Of a DNA stretch of 64,000 bases, positions 22,401-34,400 are shown in pieces. The stretch is from Toxoplasma gondii ME49 (Eukaryota; Apicomplexa; Conoidasida; Eucoccidiorida; Sarcocystidae): contig NC_031468.1 of the NCBI RefSeq assembly GCF_000006565.2, positions 930,001-994,000 of the forward strand, in the 5' to 3' direction. A model generated the notes under the pieces. The model did no database searches. It was not told the origin of the DNA and saw only the letters and a program-made list of their open reading frames with translations. The position numbers and the translations under genes are program-made. Position 1 is the stretch's first letter, and each line of letters opens with the position of its first letter.

Positions 22401-25400
22401 TGTAGGCGCCATGTTGCCCTGGAGACTCCACTGGCGATTCGGGAGTTGCTTCCGGTTGCCACCGTCTCGGTGGGTCCTTCGCGGGGTCTGGAGCCCGTCT
22501 CGCTCCCTCACGCGCGCTTCTCCCGTCGCCCTCGAGAGCGAGGCGGGAGAAGAAGTGGAAAATCCTGAGCAAACCGTTTTGGAGGCAAGCTGCAGGAGGG
22601 CGGCGTTAGAGGAACCGTCCCACTTGCCAAGTCTCAGGTTCTCCAGCTCCGCCCTCGATCGCACTGCCACGACGCCCACGAACACCCGGCCCAGCGGCCA
22701 TGCCGTGGCCGAGGCGACGCCCGGTTCTTCCAGTGTCGGCCAATCCAAGAGCGGCGAGGAGACTCGAGGCGCCCCGAGAAGAACCGCCCCGTTGCCATAC
22801 AGCTCTCGGCCATCACGTGATGTAACGGACCGGGGACACTCAAGAGAAAAGACAAGTTCGCAGTGGCCGCGCGAGGTCCCGCAAATCAGTGGGAAGGCCG
22901 AAACGGCATATGAAATGCCTGGCGCAGGTGCGTGGAGATTTCGAAGAACCAACTGGGACCGTGCGGACCCAAGGGTTCCAGATCTCGATGTCGAGCGAGA
23001 GTGCAAAGGCAGGAACGAGAAGCTAAAAGCAGTCTCCGTCCCTCTCCTTTCCGGCTCCCTGTCCCTGAGTGACCTGCCGCTTCCGATGTCTGTCTTGCAG
23101 GCCGCTTCCAACAACTCTTTTCCGCCCTGCTGGGCCTCGCTCAAATCCTGGAGCCGCGACCCTGTCTCTGCCACGTCCGGCCCGACAGAGGCGCCACTCC
23201 TAACATGATCGGAGCTTGCTTTGTCGCCCGTCAGGTCGCTGCCCACAGTGAAGTCCCAGACCCGTCTGAAAGGGGCAGAGACCGAAGAGCGAGATCCTTC
23301 TCCTGCTTCCAGTTCCGCTATTAGGTAACGGAAAAGGGGGTCAGCTGCCACAAGGAGCTTCGGTGTCTTCCGGGGGCGCGACGCCTCGGGGAAGAGGTCT
23401 TCATCCCACGCCACAGATGCCATGCCAGCGGCGCGACGAGGTCGAGAGACGACCTCGGAGTCGTCGCACTCCCTCTCGCTGCATGGATCGCTTTCATCTT
23501 CCTCCACCTCCATTGACAGAGCGAGCGTGGTCCTGCGAGCTCCCGCTATTCGCCCCACACCAGGGAGGACGAGAATGTGTTCGCGCAGTGCACAGGCTTG
23601 AGGTAGAGGCTCAGTGGTTTGCAATACAGATCCTGGGAAGATGGAGACATCGATATTTCTTCCTTTCTGGCGTTCCCTTCGGGAGTCCTGGGTCTTGTCT
23701 GCGTCGGCGTTCGACCAGCTTGACTCCCTGTCAACTTCTTCAGCCGAGTGTCTAGCCCCCGCATGGTCATCCGCTTCTTCTCTCCGCCTGCAAGTCTCCA
23801 CCTGCAGCAGCCCTCCGCCTGTCCTTGTACCCTGCCCTTCGTCTTCTCCGGATGGCGTCATTTTCTCCTCTTCCTTCACACTCTCTTCTCGTTCTTCTCG
23901 CTTTTCGAAATCCACATCGTCTTCCACTCTGATGCACTGGGATCCTGCGTCATGCTCCACACCATCGGACCTGCTTATGGCGTCCCGGCCTTCCAGGGCC
24001 CCTTGGGTCGGCAAGCAGGCGGCCGCGGCTACTCGCTTGCTGACGGCTAAGTAGTCCACGAGGTCGATGAAAGGGCCTGCGTGTCTCAGCGGCAGCCAGG
24101 AGAGATTCGCACCGAGTGTAGAGACCCCGCGTATCACCACGCATGCGCAAGCTAAGTAGTGGGACAGGAACCCCGCGTTCGTTCGATAGCGCACATGCTG
24201 ACGCCCCATGTCGGAGCCGGTGAAGCAGTCCACACTCGCGGCCTTCCAGCTGTTCGGCTTCTCTAGGTATTCGACAAGAGACGCCCCACAGTACGTCAGA
24301 CAATCTTGGTATCGCTGAAGGAGCTCCTGGAGCAGCCGTTGACGATAAGCGACTTCCTCCCAGTTCCACGGGCGTCGTCCTTTGCTGTGTCGCGCGCCTC
24401 TTCGCGGGGGGCGGTGGGTTTCGTCGAGAAATCGCCGCTCTATCTCCCAGTCGACGTCCATTTCTGCCTCTTGATTCCATTCACAAAGAATTCCCCTTCC
24501 TGGCCGGTCGATTTTGCACCTCGGAGACTCTCGCCTTACATCGTCCAGCTTCCTTTCCGAGCGCCGGCCTTCGTTCTTTGTCGCCCAGCGCCTGCTGTCG
24601 TTTCTTCCCTCGCCTGCGAGCAGAAGATCCCCGTCTTTCCCCGTGTGTCGCGCGACCATCCAGAAGGTCAGACGCGCTGCATCCAGGCCGAGCTTCATAG
24701 GCAGACTGGACCCGTTGCAAAGGAGAGCGAAGAGCCCGCTCCACGCCAAAGGAGACACGAGGGCCCTTCGCAGAGGCCCCGGGCAGAGGGGGTGGCGGAC
24801 AAAGGTGTCGAGCAACCAGTGGGCAACGAAGACCGAAGGAGCCAACGCGCAGTACTTGGGCGACTTCTTTGTTCTTCCTTTGTTTCCCAGAACCTGGCCA
24901 ACTGATCCGATGAGGTGGAAGAGCTGCTCGGTCTGCAGGAGCCGGTGGAGTCGCAAGACGGCGCGTCGGTCCTTCCAGGAGGAGATCGCCCGGTAGAAGA
25001 CTCGCTGCCAGCCAAAGAGAGGGTCAGCCAACACGCTGTATTCATCGATCTCCTTGAACAGTGCCTTCTGTTTCGGCGCCTTTGTCTCTGACGCCTGCGG
25101 AACGTTCAACTGGTAGCGGTACTTGTGCCAGTAGTCGGGCGCGTTGTCCTCTTTCTCGCGAGAGAGGAAGTAGATGCAGATGCGGAAGAGACGAAGGACG
25201 TTCAGAGCCTCGGGAAGCGCCGCAGCAGTCCCCACGTCGTCCACAGTTCGGGGACAGTAGGACGGCACTTGAGTCGCGTCGGCGCGGGGTTTGATGCCTC
25301 GCAGAAGCCGGTTGCTCATCAGGTCCGGAAGGAAGCCGGCCAAGCTGCAGAGGAGATATAGAAAGTCTTTGCGAATGGCCCACCGCGCCGGAGACTCGTC

Positions 25401-28400
25401 GAGACGGGCTGCTGTGCGCCGAGACCAAAACGGCGCGGACCCCTCCAAATTGAAGACTCGCACGTCAGGGGCCTCCTCCGTGAACATTTGACCTTCCTGC
25501 TGCTCAGGCATGAGGAAAAAAAGCGGATTTGCAGGGAACGGGGATGAAGAAGCGAGCAGTTCCTTTGGCGTCTTTCTCCGTCGCCGTGAGACTGCAGATT
25601 CTCTATCTGAAACCGGGAGCGTCGTCTCCGTCCTTGAACGTTCGCTGTCTCTGTGCAGTGTCTTCTTCACGTCAGCTTTATCGGTCCACGGTGAAGCGCC
25701 CTCGGCCCGCGGGAACCCTTCCACCAACCTGGGAGAGGACTTGTTTGCCTGTCCTCCGTTGATTTTGGTTGTCTCCGGGGACTGTGGTTTCGAGTCGCCC
25801 TCTCCCAGAGCGACCTGATCGTGTCTGTGCCGGCTGCGCCTCTCTTCGGCTTCCTCTCCTCGCTTTTCGACTTCAAGGGCGCTCTCCGCCAACGTGTGCC
25901 ATGCCTCGTTCACGCGGAAGAGCCACCGCCAGACAACGGAGACTTCCTCGATTGCGATGACAGGTTGGGCAATCGTCATCGGGCTCCCGAGGCTGTCCAT
26001 GCGAAGGACTTCCTCAGGGACGCCCGCGAGTTTCGCAATCTCTCCAAGACGGAGCAACTTGGGTGCGGCAGCGCCCGCCTCGGCTGGTGCCGCGGCGGCC
26101 GCCTCGGGCGCAGCACGAAGTTGGTGCAGCGGGCCACTGCCTCCGTCTGTCTCCGCGGAGATTGGTAGACAAGGAGACGGTGTGGGGCCTCCCAGCGAGG
26201 GAAGAGCCGTGGGTGACGGCACACAGAGATCGGCGCTAGAGGAACTTGCAAGGTCCTCGGACGATAAGGAGAAGAAGTGAGAGTTCCCTGCGAAGAATTC
26301 CGCGAACCCTGACGAAGTAGAGAGGAACGAAGAAAGCGGAGAGAGAGGGAAGAGCGGACCCGAGGAAGAAGTGAACGGCTCTCTCTCGCATCCCTCTGGG
26401 CGGCTCTTTACGCTCTCTCGCTCACCCCATGACGCCTGTCCCTCCGACCTTCGGCTGCTTCGCATGAGCGCCACGACCTCGCCTTCAGTTGGACGCTCCA
26501 GCACGGGGGAGTACAGGCCTGAGGAGACCAGACAGAAGTGCTCGACGACGTCGAGCAGCCCCTCGAAGACCTCCTCCAAACTCTGCAGGCTCGTGAGGAG
26601 CCCGTCGGCTTCTTTGCTCCACCTCCCCATCAAGCCAAAGTTATCTCTGCTCTGAATCAACTCCTGCAGTTGGCTGTGGCCAATTCCAAGGCGCTGTCCA
26701 CCAGGAAACATGGCGAGGAGCGCCCGGACGAGGAGACACCCGACGAGGACAGCTTTGCTGCCTAGGGCCAAGGTCAAAGAAAGAGCAGTGTGCTCCTCTC
26801 TCGATCGCGCCGTCAGCTGTCCGTTAAGCGCGAGCTCCCGGAGCGCAGCCTCGATAGGCGCAGCGCGGAGCAGCGCAACGAGCTGCGCCAGCAAGAGGAG
26901 ACACTCCGAGGGACGAAGACCAAACACCACAGCGCTTCGGAGGCTCGAGAGCCCCACAAGCCAAGGCAGCCACGCTTCCCTCTGTCTCTTCTCCGCAGCC
27001 GGAGACAGTTTGCTGTCGCGTTTCTGTCCGCCCTCGCCGTTTCGGCCAGACCTGGAAGGAGCAGTTTGTCCAGCACGGCTCACCCCGCCAGCTGAGTCGG
27101 CGTCCTCTGCATACTCCACGAGAAGGGCCGCAAGGTCGCCTTGATCTGTCTCCTCCACAGCGCAGCCGAGAACGGCCAACGCTGAGAGGGCACTGCAGCA
27201 GTCTGCGACAGCTTCAGGCGGCAACGACGTATCTACTGAGCCAGCGTCTCGGGTGTCGAGTGACGCGGGGAAGGCAGGGCAACCGACGTTTCCTCGCCCT
27301 ATTGAGAGCGCCGAGCATGTCGAAAACCGCCTCAGTCGCGAAACTGTATCTGGAGGCGTGAAGGAAGGCCCAAAGTCGGAAACCAGAGGCGGCACACTGC
27401 CGCCCTGAGTCCTCGAGCCGCTCGTGGCCCGTACGCGCGAGGTCGAGGGCTGGAGATTGGGGTCCCTCGCCCCAGCTAGGCCCAAGTCCGCAGCAATGTG
27501 GCGGAAGGAAAGGAGTTCGCCAGTCATCGAAAAGCCGTGGTCTTCCTGGTCGCCCTCTTGAAGCGGGCGCCCTGGAGGAGGCATAGCCAAACGCTCGGCC
27601 ATTGTCTCTTCTGGGCGACAGGCCCAGTCTCTCCGGCGAGGTTCCGCGCCTGTGTCCGTGTCCACCTCGTCGTCCGTCCCCTTCCGCATCTGCGGTACGA
27701 GAACCGGGCTGACGGTCGAAGCGTCTTGGAAGCCTCCTCGGCGGGTCCGCAAACGCCCAGCAGCGGATTTGCGGAGACTCTTTCTCTCCGCTTCCAACGC
27801 GTTCTGCAGGGTCTCCACTGCACGAGTGGCAGCGCTGAAGGAGTCGAGGAACGTAGCGAGGACTTCACCTCGGAGGCGTCGCATCACATCGCTCTCTGAT
27901 AGGAGAATCGCCTGGTAGAGTCTGAGCGAATCCATGAAGAGTGGCTTCCCATGGCACCTCCACTCCTTCATTCCCGGCTCTTCATCCACCTCTTCTTCGT
28001 CGGGTCCTGCTCCAGGCGCCGCCGCATCCGCCCCAGTTGAGCCCGCACCCCCGCCAGTCCCTGGCCCCGCAGGTAGGGACGGCAAGGCCGTGCCTACCGC
28101 GGCGAAGCCAGCAGTGGGGTCGACGAAGTCGAGAGTGAAGGGCGGGCCCTCGTAAACGATGGTCATTGGGTCCTGGAGCACGAAAACGAGGTTCATGCGG
28201 CGGTGTTGTTCCGCCTGGCTCTCGAGATCGAAGAAGACCTCAAGAACAGACCCAATGCTCTCACCAGAGACATGCAGCTCAGTGTGGAGACACCGCTGCC
28301 CATTCGGCTGCAGGTCGACGTTGAACTTGACCGAGAGGTAGTCGCCTTCCTGGTAAGGTACGTGCGTCGCGAAGACGTTGTGCGCGTACGGCGGACATCT

Positions 28401-31400
28401 CTCGGTCCTGAAGCCAACCACATCGTTCCTTTCAAATACTTCTTGCGCGTTAGACAAGACGCAGTCGGCCGGAGCAACGGTGACGCCGAACCTGCCAGAA
28501 GTGAGGACTCGGAAGTTTAAGACGTCGGGCGGTGTGCTGTCGTCATCGTCCACCTGGAGCGCCGGGAAGGTCAAAGGTGCCCGGCAGAGAACGACGCCGC
28601 CGAGCTCTCTGGCCCGCAGCACGTGGAGGGTGCGACCCTCGATCACCTCTGCCTCGAATTCCGGCCCTGTTCGGGAACAGACAAAAATCTCAGACTGGGG
28701 GAGGCCGTCGAACGCGGAAGCCGGCGACAACGAGCCCGAAGCCTGCGCGAGTCCTGAGGGCTGCGGATGCAGTGGCGCCGGGAGCGTCGCGAGTCCACTG
28801 ACGGGTCCTGCGAGCGGCAAGGCAGGGGTAAGAGGGGGGCTGACGATCTGGACAGGTGCAGGTCCGATTGGAGGCAAGGCCGAGTCCCTGGAGCTTCCGG
28901 AAGGAGGTGCGGGGCCTCGTGGAAGAGACATCGCCGCTGGCAGCGAAGAGACAGGCGGTCGCGAAGCGGGTCCAGAGAGCGCCGGCATCGGCATGGCCGT
29001 CGGAACCGGTTGAGCGCGGAGAAACGGCGTAGACGAAGCGTCGAAAGAACCGTCCCAGCCATCGCTGCCGAGGCCCCCTCTCCGGAATTGGAGACGCTGA
29101 GACGGACTAGGAACGGAGCCCTCAAGCTGGTTCGGGGACGCCGACAGCTCGGGGTTTTGCGGAAGACTCGCACTGGAACTCGCAAGAAGTGGGACGGAGG
29201 CGAAGCCAGGAGAAACAGAAGGGCCTGAGGCCCCGCCAGTCCCTGCGCCTGCCAGAGGGGTCCCTGGGTGGTTGGAAGGCCGGGGCGGGTCTCGAAGAAG
29301 CAACAACAGCGGGTCAGCTCGAGGAGGGAAAGGCTCCACAACGGGGTTGAGTCCAACATCAGCTCCCCCTCTGCCTTCGTCCACCCTCTCGCTTCCAGAG
29401 CCTCCTCCACACGCGCCCTCGAGGCCTTCTCTCTGTCCCCGGTCGCTGGGGGCGTCACCCGCGCCTGTGGCGCTAAGTGTCTCCGTGGAGACACCCTCTG
29501 GAGACAGTGAGAAGGCGCCGCGAGCAGCGGCGCTCTCTGCAGAGGAAGAGGACAGGGCGGGCGAAAGCGGGTCCGCTTCAGAGAGCTCTGCTGGTTCTTG
29601 TGAAGATGTCTGGGTCTCTGAAGCTTGTGGAGGGGGATGAGTCGAGACCGATTCGCCGGCAGAATGCGACGACTCGCCATGTCCCGGGGAAGACGAATCG
29701 CTGGTCGGAACCGCGGGAAGGAGAGACCGAGACGAATTTTCGCTTGGCAGTTCTTGGGTGATGACGGCTGAAGACGATGTGGGAACGGCCGAGTGTGCGA
29801 AAAACACGGATGGCTGCAGGTAAGTGTCTGACCCTCGGACGGATGTCTTTTCAGACTCGTCTTCTTCCGCGGGGCTTTCCAAAACAACAAGGGCGCCGCA
29901 GCTCGCCGACACTCCCGCCGGATGGAGAGGCTGGAGAGCCGGCAGCCATCGCGAGAGGGGCTTATTTTCGAGAGCCTGTCGACCCCCCTTCCCTTCTGCT
30001 GCTGTGCAGTCTGTCGCCTCCTGTCTTCCGACTTTGCTGGCGCTGTCTTCCGTACCGCTGAGTCCTCGCTTTTGTCGCTCGCTTTGTTCGCTGCTCTCTG
30101 CCGGATCACAAGCCGCGGTAGAGTGGGCGGTCTCTGTCTCTTTTTTGTGTCTGTGTTCTTCACCGACGTGCGACTCGAGAGGCGACGGAGAGACCGGTGG
30201 CAGCGGCGCGCGCGGCCAACCCCCAACGTCTTCCGCGCCGCAGACCACGGAGGCGTGGGGGGGGACGGCCCGGACGCACACAACAAGGAGGCGGTACAGC
30301 GTCGATCGGACCTTATCTCGCTGCAAAAGAGGCTCGAGCTTCGCCAGGAGAGGCTCTTGAAGGGAGGTCAAGACCCCCACCGTGAGGACAGCGGCTGCTG
30401 GAGCCTCCTGGGCGCATGCCAGAAGCAGGTCGAGCATCTGTTCTAGGAAGGATTCCGCAGCATCCACCTCCTTTTCCTCCGCCCGAGCACGCGAAGCGGC
30501 AAGGTCGGCTTCTCGTGCGGCTGTTTCAGCTTCTTCGAGGGCCAGGGCGATCTTCGCCGCGAGGACACGGGCATAAGAGCTGTCCTCGTCCCCGCCCGTT
30601 GTCGGCTCCTCGTCCCGGAAGTCTGTGCCTCTGCGCGCCTGCCTCTCTCTCCTCTCTTCTCGAGGTCGGCGAAGCCCAGGAAGGTGCTCAGGCGAGACCT
30701 CCTCACTCGCCTCTAAGAGACAGCCACTCAAGGACCGCCCTTCGCGAGGGGGCGACACCCGCGAAACGCTCGAGAGGCGGGCGGGAGGCGCTGAGTCAAC
30801 GACGCAGGCGCTGTGGGAGCGTATCGGAGACAGTCCCCTCGGAAGGGCTTCGCCCCGGTCTCTCAGCGCATGCACCAGCGCCTGGGGACGGCCAGCAACC
30901 ATGTTAGCGGCAGGGAAGGCGCCAAAGGACGAGGCGGTGGTCATGCCTCGCGAAGGACTCCAACTGGACAGGCGGCTGCTTCCAGGAGAAGAAGGACGGC
31001 GGCCCGAGGTGAGCGAGAAGCCCAGATGGAAATGAACCTGCTGGCGCTGGAGGAAACAGAGTGCGGCAGAGGCCGTCTTAGTCGCATGCAATTTCCTTGC
31101 GGCTTCTTCGCGCAGCTGCTTGCCTCTCTCCAGCGTCGCCGTCAAGCGCAACATGGCCGCCACCATCATCTTCAGAGCCTCGGCGGCGAGCAGGCGCTGC
31201 TGGCGCTGCCCCTGCTCACGCTTCGAAAGAACTTTCTCGCCCCCCCTTCCCGTGGGGCGCGAGCAAACTTCTGCTGCGTCTGTGAAGAAAGGATGTCCTC
31301 GCGCGCCTGGGAAGGGAGTCGCCAGATCTGAAGAAGAGAGGAGACCTTCGTCTAGACGTCGATGCTGTGCAGCCCGAGTGTCAGCGTCGGACAGCATCAC

Positions 31401-34400
31401 TTCCAGAGGTACTTCTTTCGCTTTTGAAGCCCCTCGATCTCCCAGATGAGGTGCACCCCACACTGGGACTCCGCGCTTCTCGAGCTGTCCGAGACGTCGC
31501 TCCTGGTCTCGGCAGGGATGGAGGTTCTCCCAGATTTCTTCGAGAGGCTCTTCCTCTCCCTCATTCGCAACTGTCCCCAGTCCACTGAGAAGCGCCCAAA
31601 CTGCAGACTTGAACAGCTCCCAGCCGCGCCGCTGGAGAAGCTCCGCTGCACCGCGGTACTCTCGCATAGCTGAGCAGCAGGGCTTCTTTCTTCTAGACTC
31701 CACCAGTTTCTTCGGATGCTCCGCTTCGGTGCGTCTCTTCGCCTCCCCTCCGGATCTCCGGCACAGCTTCACGGATGAGACAGGCGCCGCAGTGAGGCCG
31801 AGGGGAATCGTGTCTTCATCTTCCGCGCTGTTGTCTCCTTGAGAAGCGAGGAGGTCTGACGAAGTCCGCGGAACAAAAAGATCCGAAGAATCTGAACGTC
31901 CAGCGCCGTGGTCGCTGCTGCTGCAGCTGCATCGGCCGCCAAACAGACTGCTTCTTCGACTGTCCTCTTTCGCTTCGTCTGTCTCCTCCCTCTGCCTCAG
32001 GAGATTTCCGGACCCTTGTAGCCCAACGGATCTCCGGTTCTCCACAGCAGCCAAGGGAGAGCGCGGCAGGTCTCCGGTAGGCACCTCGCCCCCGCCGGAG
32101 AGCGCAACTCGCCTGCTGTTCTTCGAATCGCGGTCCTCGGCGAGATCAGGCTTCCCAGTGTGGAGAAGCGCGAGAAGATTCCTGCACTGTCCAGACTCTA
32201 ATGCGCTGCCTTGGGAAAAGGACAACTGAGGAGATAGAAGGGGAGACCCTCCGGCCGTTCGGGTCGATGCGGCGCCTGTCTCCTGACTCTTTGAAAACGG
32301 AGACAGAAACAGGGAAGGCGGAGCGTGGTACACGAACGGCCCACGGAGAACCCACACACGGCAAACGAGTCCAGGAGCAACTTGAAACCCCATCTCTGGT
32401 GTGAAGCCTTGACTTCTCAGAAGCTCTGATGACAGCGACTTGGAAATGCGTGAGAGCGGACAGTGCGCAGATGGCATCTTGTCGTTCTTCGCGGGCGCCA
32501 GACACAGGACTGCGGAATCCTTCGCTGCGGCACCCTCCTCGTGTTCAACCACGAGCTGCACGTCGCTGATGGCTTCTTCCAATCCGTCGGGCTCGCTAGC
32601 TGGGCGTCCTGAGAGGAGCCAAAGGCCGGCGCCTTCTTGAGACTGGCCGAGCTGTCTGGAGACCTGGACTGTTTCCTGCCCGGGCTTGAAGCCGTCCGCC
32701 GCCCCCCCCTCTTCCGACGCGAAAAGCGATGAGAGACACACCTCCGGAGAAGTGGTGACGGTAAGAGAAGAGAGTGAAACGTTGCAGCTGTCTGGTGTGT
32801 GAACGAGCCGCTTCACGGTTCGCAGGTCGAGCACAGGCAGCGTGAACGATGGGGCGGACCTTCTCCGTTGCACAAACACAGAAAGGGTGTGGCCGCCTCT
32901 GACACTTTGCTTCCTGTGGAGGTGGAAGCCTTCTCTCTTGAGCGTTGCCGCTGCATGGGAGATCCTTTGCTGGCGGACGAGTGCTGACGTCCAGTGAACG
33001 AGCACCCCAGTCACCGCGAGTGACAAGGGGACTGGAGCCCGTGGCCTCAGATGCGCGGCCGCGGTTGCTGCAACTCCAAATCTGTTTTCCGTGCTTCCCG
33101 ATGTGCATGTGTCTTCCGGACTCGCTGTCTCTCCAGCTTGCCTTCTGCGCCACTCTGTCAAGCCTGAGTCGCTCTCGCTGTCTCGGAGTCTCTCCGGTCT
33201 CCTTCTTTTCGGGGTGTCTCCTGCTCGCGAGGCGGAGGGAGCGGAATGGGCATGGCCGCGGCGGCGACGCAGAAGAGGCGGATAAGCCAGACAAAGCAAG
33301 TGGCGCAAGAACGGGACCACGTAGGCGCTCGAGTCCATCGGGGGAGTCCTCAGACAGATGTGCAGAGTCAGCAGCCGCAGACACGAGTCGAGCCAGAGAG
33401 TGTCGGAAGGCTGACATACAAACACCCCCGGCAGGCGGGGCGCGACGAGATTCGCCAGCAGAGGCGGTGTGTGAAGCATGTGCCAGTCGGCGACGATTTT
33501 GATGACGTCGGCGAGGGACGCGCCCAGGGCCTCCGCCAGCGGCTGAACCTTCCAGAAGCAACGCCCTTTTTTGTCAGCTGTGATAGTGACTGTCGCCGCA
33601 GTTGGTCCCGCGCTCTTCGGGGCTACGTCGTGGGGGCAACCGTCGCCGGCTCTCGGCCTCCCGCGCTCGCTAGGCGACGCACACGGTCCCTCGTTCTGAG
33701 CGCCCTCAGCCCCGTCCACCTCCAGGAGGCTCAAGGACCTCGCGCCAGTCGCCCGCGCCGCAGGATCGGTCGCCAACAGCGTGCAACTGACTCGGTGGAG
33801 AAGCTTCAAGAGCATCCACCCTGCATATCGGACAGCGGGTCCACTGGGAGCAGTCGCCGGCGTCTGGCGTTCCGAAGTGCTCCTTGATGCCACGGGAACT
33901 AGGAGGTCGAGGAGCAGCGGCCAGCGCGTCGAGCGTCGATTGCGGAGGGGGAGAGGGAACGCAGGATGGAACTGGGCGACGGAGGAGAAAGAGACAGGAG
34001 AAGTTAAATGTGGAGCGCATTCCCTCGTCCTGGGACACAGCGTCTCGCTACCTGCGCCACGGTTTTCGGTTCCGCTTTCGCGAGGCAGGACCGGGTACAC
34101 CTTCCGGGTGGCCGCGTCCTCGTCAGAGAGAGAGAACGAGGCACCGCCGCTCTGGCGATCTCCCAGTCGCCCTGCTGTGCGGCTGATGAGCGTTTCTTCT
34201 CCAAGAGAAACCGAGGCCGAGCCTACAGGAGTTCTCCTGGCGCTTGTCTCTTTCCCTTCATCCCCTTCGAACTCGCACCCCAGCATTGCCACTTCCTCCA
34301 CTCGGGCTCGGTCTGCGACTCCCAAGGTGTCCCTGGCCCTCTGAGCTTCAGCTCCAAATTCGACTCCACCAGTCGAGAACGGGGTCTCTCGGGGAATGAC

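Noticed and set aside
28643..30286. Minus-strand open frame of 547 codons
   Set aside because: Out-of-frame shadow of the giant exon on the same strand, Arg/Pro/Ser-rich and without recognisable domains.
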